From an uncultured Oscillospiraceae bacterium (GTDB taxonomy: Bacteria; Bacillota; Clostridia; Oscillospirales; Acutalibacteraceae), in NCBI GenBank assembly GCA_900554525.1, contig USHL01000119.1:1-5128 (forward strand): a DNA stretch of 5,128 nucleotides, given 5' to 3'. Positions 1 to 5,128 of this stretch are shown here, one piece after another. The translations under genes and the position numbers were made by a program. How positions within the stretch are numbered: the first letter of the stretch is position 1; the number at the start of each line of letters is the position of its first letter. Below the pieces are notes generated by a model, which was not told the origin of the DNA, did no database searches, and saw only the letters and a program-made list of their open reading frames with translations.

Positions 1-23
1 ATATTTCCTACTCAAGGGGGCTT

Positions 24-42
24 TTTGTGCTGTACGCACAAA
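24..42. other. Small hairpin in the 80-base tail after xylB
   Basis: TTTGTGC (24-30) and GCACAAA (36-42) form a perfect 7-bp stem with a 5-base loop. On the minus strand the stem is followed by AAAGCCCCC rather than a U-run, so it does not look like an intrinsic terminator for the operon. The rest of the 1-80 tail has overlapping GTGCA-type repeats (GTGCAGTGCAC at 51-61) but no gene. An AGGA (minus strand, 6-9) close to the left edge could be the ribosome binding site of a further operon gene starting outside the window; this cannot be verified. Confidence 0.3.
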
Positions 43-80
43 TTGGGGCAGTGCAGTGCACACACGGCGCACGGGGTTTC

Positions 81-1589
81 TTATATCTCGGCCAGCTTCG
101 CAAAATCATTTTTCAGCGAAGCGTAAAGCCCTTTATATACATTATAATACTTTTCATACTCCGCGTGGCGTTCCGCGTCGGGCGATACGCTTTCTTTGAC
201 ACCGGCCACCGCTTCTGCCGCTTCGCGCACATCGCTGTAAATACCTGCCGCGGTCATGGCCAGCACCGCGCTTCCGAGTGCCGGACCCTCGTCCGAGTTC
301 GGCAGAGAAATCGGACAGTTATAAATATCCGCCAGTATTCCGCGCCAGAGACGGCTTTTGGCTCCGCCGCCGCAGGCAAGCATGCTTTCGGCGGAAATAC
401 CGAGCTCGCCGAAAACCGAAAGGCAGTCGTTAAGCGAAAAGCCTACGCCCTCCAGCACGGCGCGTATGAAATCGTTTTTGGTGTGCATCGCCGACATACC
501 GAAAAATACGCCGCGCGCGTTCGGATCAAGGTGCGGAGTGCGCTCTCCCATCAAATACGGCAGATACAAAAGCCGGTTAGAGCCTATCGGAGATTCTTCG
601 GCCATTTCATCCATCAGCTTATATATCTTTTCGCCCGCACTCTGCTTTTCCTCGCCGCAGAAGGTGTCGCGGAACCATTTAAGCGAAAGCCCCGCCCCTT
701 GGGTCACCCCCATCATATGCCATTCGCCGGGCACGGCGCAGCAGAAGGTATGCACCCTGCCGAGCGGGTCTATGCTTACCTTATCGCTGTGAAGATACAC
801 CACCCCGCTGGTGCCTATCGTCGTAAACGCGCGTCCGTTGCGTACCGCCGCGGTGCCGACCGCCGCCGCGGCATTGTCTCCGGCGCCGCCGGCTACTACC
901 GTACCCTTCGGAACGCCCGTAAGCCTCGCCGCCGCTTCCGTAACCCTGCCGGTAACCTCAGGGGATTCATAGACCTTTCCCAACAGGGAGATATCTATCT
1001 CTAACTTTTCTGCAACCTCTGCCGACCAGCGGCGGTTCGGAATATCCAGCAGCTGCATACCCGACGCGTCCGACACCTCGGTGGCAAATTCGCCGGTCAG
1101 CATATATCTTATATAATCCTTAGGCAGAAGAATATGCGCGCATTTTTCGTATATCTGCGGCTCATGCTTTCTGACCCACAGTATTTTAGACGCGGTAAAT
1201 CCGGTAAGTGCGGGGTTTGCGGTAATTTCAATAAGCCTCTTACGCCCGACTTTTTCCTCGATTTCACGGCATTCCTCGCCGGTGCGCTGATCGCACCAGA
1301 TAATGGCGCGGCGCAGCACACTGCCGTTTTTATCAAGCATAACAAGGCCGTGCATCTGTCCCGAAAGACCTATGCCCGCAATTTCCGAAGAGTCCACCCC
1401 GGCAGTGACCGCCCGCAGCCCTTCGGACGCGGCGTTCCACCAGTCGAGCGGGTCCTGCTCCGCCCAGCCGTTTTCAGGCTGATAAAGCGGATATTCCACC
1501 GTCTTTGAAGCAACCGTTTTCCCTTTTTCATCGAAAAGCACGGTTTTTGTGCCCGAAGTACCTATATCCAATCCTATTACATATCTCAT
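81..1589 (-). CDS. xylB: Xylulokinase (FGGY family), XylB
   Basis: This cytoplasmic kinase phosphorylates D-xylulose to D-xylulose 5-phosphate with ATP, the step after XylA. The 502-residue length matches the family (about 480-510). The N-terminal actin-like domain opens with the phosphate-binding GLDIGTSGTKT (6-16). It also has WAEQDPLDWW (42-51), the sugar-site SGQMHG (76-81), LLPKDYIRYMLTGEFATEVSD (154-174) and GGAGDNAAAAVG (234-245), in which Asp238 is the catalytic base. The C-terminal domain has TIGTSGVV (257-264), LPYLMGERTPH (343-353), GVFFG (360-364), RAVLEGVGFSL (376-386), the adenine-site CGGGAKSRLW (406-415) and EGPALGSAVLA (434-444). SGQMHG, PKDY and TGEFA are typical of XylB rather than glycerol, gluconate or ribulose kinases. 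Its ATG overlaps the GH3 stop (ATGA, 1589-1586), so translation is probably coupled, and the GH3 reading frame ends correctly here despite the upstream frameshift. Confidence 0.96.
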   Translation of the reverse strand: MRYVIGLDIGTSGTKTVLFDEKGKTVASKTVEYPLYQPENGWAEQDPLDWWNAASEGLRAVTAGVDSSEIAGIGLSGQMHGLVMLDKNGSVLRRAIIWCDQRTGEECREIEEKVGRKRLIEITANPALTGFTASKILWVRKHEPQIYEKCAHILLPKDYIRYMLTGEFATEVSDASGMQLLDIPNRRWSAEVAEKLEIDISLLGKVYESPEVTGRVTEAAARLTGVPKGTVVAGGAGDNAAAAVGTAAVRNGRAFTTIGTSGVVYLHSDKVSIDPLGRVHTFCCAVPGEWHMMGVTQGAGLSLKWFRDTFCGEEKQSAGEKIYKLMDEMAEESPIGSNRLLYLPYLMGERTPHLDPNARGVFFGMSAMHTKNDFIRAVLEGVGFSLNDCLSVFGELGISAESMLACGGGAKSRLWRGILADIYNCPISLPNSDEGPALGSAVLAMTAAGIYSDVREAAEAVAGVKESVSPDAERHAEYEKYYNVYKGLYASLKNDFAKLAEI

Positions 1590-3025
1590 TTTATCTTTAT
1601 TCCCTCACATTTTCCGCCGCAAAGCCTGTCGCTTACGGCGTCCGGCTGATGTCCGCCGACATAAAGGATGATTTCGCCGCCCGGGTCAATCCGCCTGCCG
1701 CTGTTATCCACTGCTTTGAGCCAAAAAGCCGAAACCTCTATTTCCGCCGCAACGGTTCCGCCCGCGGGTATCATATTTGAAGAAATTCCGCAGAGCTGAA
1801 AAATCGGAGTGCGGAGACGGCTGTCGGTATATTTTGCGTAAACCTGTGTTACCTCGCGCGCGTCGAACCCGCTTTTATTTGTGATATTTACGCTTACTCG
1901 CAGAGTATCGCCGTCATTCGTCGCAAGCTTTGCATCACCGTATTCAAACTCGGCATAGCTGAGTCCGTAGCCGAACGGATATGCCGGTTCGCCGCGATAA
2001 AAACGATAGGTGCGGTTTTCCATAGAATAGTCGGTAAATTCAGGAATGACCGCGCCGGCGTCATAGAAGGTGACCGGCAGTCTGCCGCTCGGTGAATAAT
2101 CTCCGAAGATAAGCTCGGCTACGGCGTTTCCTCCCTGTGCGCCCGGGTACCACGCGCTGATGATCGCCGAGACTTTTTCGCGCGCCGCCTTTCCTACGTC
2201 GATCGAACTGCCGGACATAAGAACAATAATAACTTTATCATTAACAGCCATGACCTTATCAATCAAATCAAGCTGAGTCTGCGGGAGCGTAAGGCTCAAC
2301 TTGTCACCGCGGTCGATATATCCGTTTTCCATCGGGCTTTCCTCGCCCTCGACCGTAGCGTCTAATCCCACACAGATTACCGCCGCGTCGGAATGCTTTG
2401 CCGCCGCGACCGCACTGCTGTAACAGTTTTTATTACCGCAACCGTCGTCCGTCTTAAAGGTAAGCAAATCAGCGCCCAGGCTGTAATTTATTCTTATTTC
2501 CGGCGCGGCTTTCCTTATTCCGTCCACGACCGTAACATACTCTGAGGCGACTCCGTTGTAATTGCCCTTTAACACCTCAACCGAGTTGGCGTTCGGACCT
2601 ATCACCGCAAGAGATTTTATATCTTTCCTGTTAAGCGGAAGAAGTCCGTCATTCTTTAAAAGCACAAGGCTGCGTCGTGCGGCATCAAGGTTTTTAAGGC
2701 GATGCTCCTCGCAGTCAAGCGCCGAGAACGGAATGTCGGCAAAGGGCGGATTTTCCTCGAACTCGCCGAGCAATATGCGTGTGGTCAGCGCTTTTACAAC
2801 ACTTTCGGACACCGTTTCCTCGCTGAGCAGTCCCTCTTCAACCGCCTTAATTATATTTTCATATGCCTTTCCGCAGTTGATGTCACAACCGGCGTTCAAT
2901 GCCTTGGCCGCCGATTCGGGACCGTTCTTGGTGACCTTGTGGGTCTCATGGAAATCACAGACTGCACCGCAGTCCGAAACGAAATAACCTTCAAAGCCCC
3001 ACTGCTTAAACAGTACCTCATTCAT
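1586..3025 (-). CDS. GH3 glycosidase, C-terminal fragment (nucleophile, C domain, Fn3-like domain)
   Basis: The open frame gives 479 residues from an internal ATG, beginning in mid-domain. WGFEGYFVSDCGA (9-21) carries the catalytic nucleophile Asp18, followed by the domain linker and LLKNDGLLPL (122-131). The C-terminal sandwich domain has TVEGEESP (224-231), where one glutamate is the likely acid/base, then LPQTQLDL and the conserved AWYPGAQGGN...GDYSPSGRLPVTF (291-320). FGYGLSY (351-357) and an Fn3-like domain (about 375-469) ending VGGHQPDAVSDRL complete the usual GH3 layout. The ATG at 3025 overlaps the stop of the N-terminal fragment by eight bases, and no good Shine-Dalgarno precedes it, so independent translation looks weak. 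It ends in an ATGA overlap with xylB. Confidence 0.88.
   Translation of the reverse strand: MNEVLFKQWGFEGYFVSDCGAVCDFHETHKVTKNGPESAAKALNAGCDINCGKAYENIIKAVEEGLLSEETVSESVVKALTTRILLGEFEENPPFADIPFSALDCEEHRLKNLDAARRSLVLLKNDGLLPLNRKDIKSLAVIGPNANSVEVLKGNYNGVASEYVTVVDGIRKAAPEIRINYSLGADLLTFKTDDGCGNKNCYSSAVAAAKHSDAAVICVGLDATVEGEESPMENGYIDRGDKLSLTLPQTQLDLIDKVMAVNDKVIIVLMSGSSIDVGKAAREKVSAIISAWYPGAQGGNAVAELIFGDYSPSGRLPVTFYDAGAVIPEFTDYSMENRTYRFYRGEPAYPFGYGLSYAEFEYGDAKLATNDGDTLRVSVNITNKSGFDAREVTQVYAKYTDSRLRTPIFQLCGISSNMIPAGGTVAAEIEVSAFWLKAVDNSGRRIDPGGEIILYVGGHQPDAVSDRLCGGKCEGIKIK
1601..1606 (-). promoter_or_regulatory. Shine-Dalgarno site of xylB inside the end of the GH3 gene
   Basis: The minus strand reads GAGGGA, 11 bases before the xylB ATG and within the last codons of the GH3 reading frame. 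The spacing is longer than ideal, so initiation may rely partly on ribosomes ending at the overlapping ATGA. Confidence 0.5.
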
Positions 3026-3683
3026 AAGATACGGGTGCGCAGCAAAGCTCGCCGTTGGTGCGGTTGTAAGCGCCCATAACTCCCTCTGCTCCCGCCTTTA
3101 CCAGCTTTTCAAAGGCAGGAAGATAAGTTTCCCAAAGATCCTGCATATTACACTCTGCGTTAAAAGTGTGACGCAGCTTTTCGGGACCGCTGTGCACCGC
3201 GTAATGCTTGGCGCAGGCCGCCGCCTTCAAAAACTCTCCGTCACCCTGAATACCCTTTACAAAGGCGGTGCCCAGCTCAGAGGTCAGAAACGGATCCTCA
3301 CCGTAGGTTTCCTGTCCTCTCCCCCAGCGCGGGTCGCGGAAAATATTGATATTGGGCGACCAGTATGTAAGATTTTTGTAAATGTCAAAATCTTCCTGAG
3401 CGCGGCTCTGATTGTATTTAGCGCGAGCCTCGGTTGAAATCACTTCGGCGACTTCTTTTATAAGCTCCGGGTCAAAGGATGCGGCAAGCGCTATCGCCTG
3501 CGGAAAAACGGTGGCGACATCGGCGCGCGCCACACCGTGAAGCGCCTCGTTCCACCAGTTAAAATCCTTTATACCGAGCCTTTCGACAGGCTTTGTACGG
3601 TAAAGCAGCTGCCCTGCCTTTTCGGCAAGGGTCATTTGTGAAACAAGCTTCTCCGCTCTCTCGGCGGCCTCTTTTCTTGTCAT
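3018..3683 (-). CDS. GH3 glycosidase, N-terminal fragment (most of the barrel domain)
   Basis: This frame gives 221 residues. It begins with a hydrophilic segment and MTLAEKAGQLL, with no signal peptide or membrane segment. It contains the GH3 substrate-binding landmarks NWWNEALHGVAR (about 42-53), FPQAIALAASFD (60-71), the stretch from NINIFRDPRWGR to YGEDP (111-131), ACAKHYAVHSGPE (156-168, with Lys159-His160) and MGAYNRTNGELCC (203-215). The last six residues (216-221, APVSYE) do not fit the family and follow the frameshift. The fragment lacks the catalytic nucleophile and the end of the barrel, so on its own it should be inactive. The start is well supported by an AAAAGGAG site six bases upstream. 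Confidence 0.88.
   Translation of the reverse strand: MTRKEAAERAEKLVSQMTLAEKAGQLLYRTKPVERLGIKDFNWWNEALHGVARADVATVFPQAIALAASFDPELIKEVAEVISTEARAKYNQSRAQEDFDIYKNLTYWSPNINIFRDPRWGRGQETYGEDPFLTSELGTAFVKGIQGDGEFLKAAACAKHYAVHSGPEKLRHTFNAECNMQDLWETYLPAFEKLVKAGAEGVMGAYNRTNGELCCAPVSYE
3035..3043 (-). other. Frameshift site in the GH3 gene (probable loss of one GC)
   Basis: The minus strand reads TGCTGCGCAC. Family alignment expects Cys-Cys-Ala-His, i.e. TGC TGC GCG CAC, which differs only by one extra GC in the dinucleotide run. No slippery heptamer or strong downstream pseudoknot is apparent, so programmed frameshifting is unlikely. Confidence 0.75.
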
Positions 3684-3689
3684 ATTTTT

Positions 3690-3697
3690 CTCCTTTT
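3690..3697 (-). promoter_or_regulatory. Strong Shine-Dalgarno site of the GH3 gene
   Basis: The minus strand reads AAAAGGAG followed by a 6-base A-rich spacer and the ATG at 3683-3681. This is a near-ideal ribosome binding site and supports that start. It also shows the GH3 gene has its own initiation signal and does not depend on translation of xylA. Confidence 0.8.
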
Positions 3698-3711
3698 ATT
3701 GAGGCGAAATA

Positions 3712-3753
3712 ATCAGTATGCCGTCAGGCTGTTTAACGCCCGACGGAACTGAT
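3712..3753 (-). promoter_or_regulatory. Intergenic imperfect hairpin between xylA and the GH3 gene
   Basis: Three nested complementary blocks are seen: ATCAGT (3712-3717) with ACTGAT (3748-3753), CCGTC (3721-3725) with GACGG (3742-3746), and GGC (3727-3729) with GCC (3738-3740), closing an 8-base loop. An A-C mismatch (3726/3741) and a 3-versus-1 base internal bulge interrupt the stem. It begins three bases after the xylA stop codon. On the transcribed minus strand the following bases are TATTTCGCC, not a real U-tract, so it is a poor intrinsic terminator. A partial attenuator or a 3' stabiliser that raises xylA mRNA over the downstream genes fits better. That role is inference; the inverted repeat itself is read directly. 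Confidence 0.5.
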
Positions 3754-3756
3754 ATA

Positions 3757-5076
3757 TCATTTGAACAAAACCGAATTAAGCACGCTTTCAAGGTTTTCCT
3801 GTCTGCCGCTCTTCACGGCCGAGACGACATCTCCCTTTTCGAGCGCATATTTTTCCAACTCTTCTATCGTGGCCCTGCCCGAAACTATATCGGCGCCGAG
3901 CCCCGTCTGATAGCTTGCGTATCTTTCTTTAATGAAATCATCTATTCTGCCGTCCGCTTCAAGCGCAAGCGCCTTTCTGAGACCGAGGGCGAACGAATCC
4001 ATACCGGCGATATATGCCAGCGCAATATCCTCGGGTGTAAAGGAGCCGCGGCGGGTCTTGGCGTCAAAATTAAGACCTCCGTTTGTAAAGCCGCCCGCCT
4101 TTAATACCTCACGCATGCAAAGCACGGTGTCATAAATATTGGTCGGGAACTGGTCGGTATCCCAGCCGAGCAGTAAATCACCCTGATTGGCGTCGATAGA
4201 GCCGAACATTCCGTTGACCCGCGCCACTGTCAGCTCATGCTGGAAGGTGTGACCCGCAAGAGTCGCGTGGTTGGCCTCGATATTAAGACGGAAATCGCCG
4301 GCCAGACCGTATTTATTAATGAAGCCTATCACGGTGGATGCGTCAAAGTCATACTGATGCTTGGTCGGCTCCTTCGGCTTGGGCTCAATATAGAAATCGC
4401 CCTTAAAGCCTATTTTGCGCGCGTACTGCGAGGTCATTTTAAGCAGACGCGCAAGGTTGTCAAGCTCCAGTCCCATGTCGGTGTTGAGCAGGGTTTCGTA
4501 GCCCTCGCGGCCGCCCCAGTAAACATATCCGCTGCCGCCGAGCTTTACCGTCAGCTCAGACGCTTTTTTAATCTGCGCCGCCGCAAAAGCAAAGACTTCC
4601 GCGTTGGGGCTGGTTCCGGCGCCGTGCATATATCTCGGATTGTTGAAGCAGTTGGCCGTACCCCACAAAAGCTTTTTGCCATGCTCTTTCTGAAGCTCGA
4701 GCAGCAGGTCGGAAATTTCATCGAGCGCCGCGTTGGTTTCAGTCAGCGTCGGATATTCCGGAGCTATATCACGGTCATGGAAGCAGTAGTAATCTATCGA
4801 AAGCTTATCCATCAGCTCAAAGGCCGCATAAGCCCGGCGGCGGTAAATCTCCATTGCGTCCTCGGCGCCGAAGTTTTTAATATATGTACCACGGCCGAAC
4901 ATATCGGTACCGTCCGCGCACATAGTGTGCCAGTAGGAAAGGGCAAATTTCAGATGCTCGCGCATCGGCTTGCCTGCAATTACCTCGTCGGGATTGTACC
5001 AGCGAAATGAAAACGGCTCACGGCTTTCGGGTCCTTTGTATTCTATAACGGGAACATTCGGAAAAAACTCTTTCAT
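3757..5076 (-). CDS. xylA: Xylose isomerase (class II, long form), XylA
   Basis: The gene encodes a cytoplasmic, divalent-metal-dependent TIM-barrel enzyme that converts D-xylose to D-xylulose (and, in the family, glucose to fructose). From the start chosen here the protein is 439 residues, normal for class II enzymes. Visible landmarks are the ring-opening His101 in CFHDRDIAPE, LLWGTAN (about 137-143), WGGREGYETLLNTD (about 187-200), the metal-site stretch IEPKPKEPTKHQ (Glu231), IEANHATLAGH (Glu267, His270), SIDANQGD (Asp295), GWDTDQFPTN (Asp306, Asp308) and LNFDAK (Asp338). All expected metal and catalytic residues are present, so it should be active. An in-frame ATG at 5088 would add four residues, but the Shine-Dalgarno AAGGA abuts it with no spacer; the ATG at 5076 has a 12-base spacer and gives the family-typical beginning MKEFFPN. 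It is the first xyl gene visible, followed after 73 bases by the GH3 gene. Confidence 0.97.
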   Translation of the reverse strand: MKEFFPNVPVIEYKGPESREPFSFRWYNPDEVIAGKPMREHLKFALSYWHTMCADGTDMFGRGTYIKNFGAEDAMEIYRRRAYAAFELMDKLSIDYYCFHDRDIAPEYPTLTETNAALDEISDLLLELQKEHGKKLLWGTANCFNNPRYMHGAGTSPNAEVFAFAAAQIKKASELTVKLGGSGYVYWGGREGYETLLNTDMGLELDNLARLLKMTSQYARKIGFKGDFYIEPKPKEPTKHQYDFDASTVIGFINKYGLAGDFRLNIEANHATLAGHTFQHELTVARVNGMFGSIDANQGDLLLGWDTDQFPTNIYDTVLCMREVLKAGGFTNGGLNFDAKTRRGSFTPEDIALAYIAGMDSFALGLRKALALEADGRIDDFIKERYASYQTGLGADIVSGRATIEELEKYALEKGDVVSAVKSGRQENLESVLNSVLFK

Positions 5077-5088
5077 ATATATGACCAT

Positions 5089-5094
5089 TCCTTT
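5089..5094 (-). promoter_or_regulatory. Shine-Dalgarno site of xylA, decides the start codon
   Basis: The minus strand reads AAAGGA here. It directly touches the upstream ATG (5088-5086), leaving no room for initiation there, and lies 12 bases before the second in-frame ATG (5076-5074). The second ATG matches the usual N-terminus of class II xylose isomerases, so it is preferred. The 12-base spacer is slightly long, which leaves some doubt. Confidence 0.6.
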
Positions 5095-5096
5095 CC

Positions 5097-5106
5097 GCTG
5101 CGCAGC
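5097..5106. promoter_or_regulatory. Short perfect palindrome upstream of xylA
   Basis: GCTGCGCAGC is a perfect 10-base inverted repeat lying just upstream of the xylA ribosome binding site in the 52-base leader visible before the window ends. It could be an operator half, a small 5' UTR stem, or chance in GC-rich sequence. No -10/-35 promoter and no convincing catabolite-repression (cre) box is visible in this short stretch, so the operon promoter and any XylR site probably lie beyond the right edge. Confidence 0.2.
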
Positions 5107-5128
5107 AAGGCACCAAAGAGAATGAAAC

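Larger units (their letters stand above)
1586..3683 (-). pseudogene. GH3 beta-xylosidase-type glycoside hydrolase, split by a frameshift
   Basis: The two adjacent minus-strand reading frames are the two parts of one glycoside hydrolase family 3 gene. The first frame runs through NGELCC and then ends in a short tail unlike the family. Reading back in the second frame from its ATG gives HPYLMNEVL before the conserved WGFEGY. Adding one GC dinucleotide to the GC run at 3037-3040 joins them as NGELCC-A-HPYLMNEVL and makes 2100 bases, coding for 699 residues, a normal length for bacterial GH3 xylosidases. Restored order: barrel domain (about 18-300) with nucleophile Asp238 in VSDCGA, C-terminal sandwich domain (about 340-560) and Fn3-like domain (about 595-690). 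SDC rather than SDW, together with NWWNEALHG, favours beta-xylosidase over beta-glucosidase; arabinofuranosidase side activity is possible. No signal peptide is seen, so it would act on imported oligosaccharides. As written the gene is broken; a sequencing error is a serious alternative. Confidence 0.85.

Noticed and set aside
24..42. Intrinsic terminator after xylB
   Set aside because: The 7-bp stem is real, but on the transcribed strand it is followed by A and C residues, not a U-run. Transcription may continue past the window.
27..1004. Long plus-strand open frame (325 codons) opposite xylB
   Set aside because: It is the antisense shadow of a fully conserved xylulokinase. Its translation is rich in Arg, His and Ala, matches no recognisable domain and has no ribosome binding site.
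3035..3043. Programmed ribosomal frameshifting in the GH3 gene
   Set aside because: No slippery heptamer, internal Shine-Dalgarno stimulator or clear downstream pseudoknot is seen, and metabolic GH3 enzymes are not known for recoding. A GC deletion or sequence error is simpler.
2562..3079. Two overlapping plus-strand open frames opposite the GH3 frameshift region
   Set aside because: Both are antisense to conserved GH3 sequence, with low-complexity Ser/Arg-rich translations and no initiation signal.
4237..5010. Plus-strand open frame (257 codons) opposite xylA
   Set aside because: It mirrors the xylose isomerase coding sequence and shows no family motif. It arises from the low stop frequency opposite GC-rich coding DNA.
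5077..5128. Promoter or catabolite-repression box upstream of xylA
   Set aside because: Only 52 bases are visible and no -10/-35 pair or cre-like consensus could be recognised.

Overview
The window holds a tightly packed, single-strand (minus) catabolic cluster for xylose and xylo-oligosaccharides. In transcription order, from right to left, it reads xylA (xylose isomerase, 5076-3757), a GH3 beta-xylosidase-type gene (3683-1586) and xylB (xylulokinase, 1589-81). Nearly all of the window is coding. The only gaps are 52 bases upstream of xylA, 73 bases between xylA and the GH3 gene, and 80 bases after xylB. No RNA genes, insertion sequences, CRISPR arrays or phage genes were seen.

The organism is most likely an anaerobic, plant-fibre-degrading Clostridia-type Firmicute, for example a gut or rumen lineage. 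This is inferred from three things: the class II xylose isomerase resembles those of Clostridium and Thermotoga, purine-rich Shine-Dalgarno sites precede the genes, and a leaderless GH3 enzyme sits inside a xylAB operon. Genus cannot be set from the sequence alone.

The implied pathway is intracellular. Imported xylobiose or longer xylo-oligosaccharides would be cut to xylose by the GH3 enzyme, which has no signal peptide. XylA would isomerise xylose to xylulose, and XylB would phosphorylate it to xylulose 5-phosphate for the pentose phosphate or phosphoketolase route.

The main oddity is that the GH3 gene is split into two reading frames at about 3035-3043. The break is explained exactly by loss of one GC dinucleotide from a short GC run. 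Restoring it gives one continuous protein of 699 residues with every GH3 landmark. It is either a recent frameshift mutation or a sequencing/assembly error. A second point of interest is a 42-base imperfect hairpin that fills most of the xylA-GH3 gap and lacks a clear U-tract. I saw no convincing novel biological system; this is a recognisable xylose-utilisation operon with a broken or mis-assembled middle gene.
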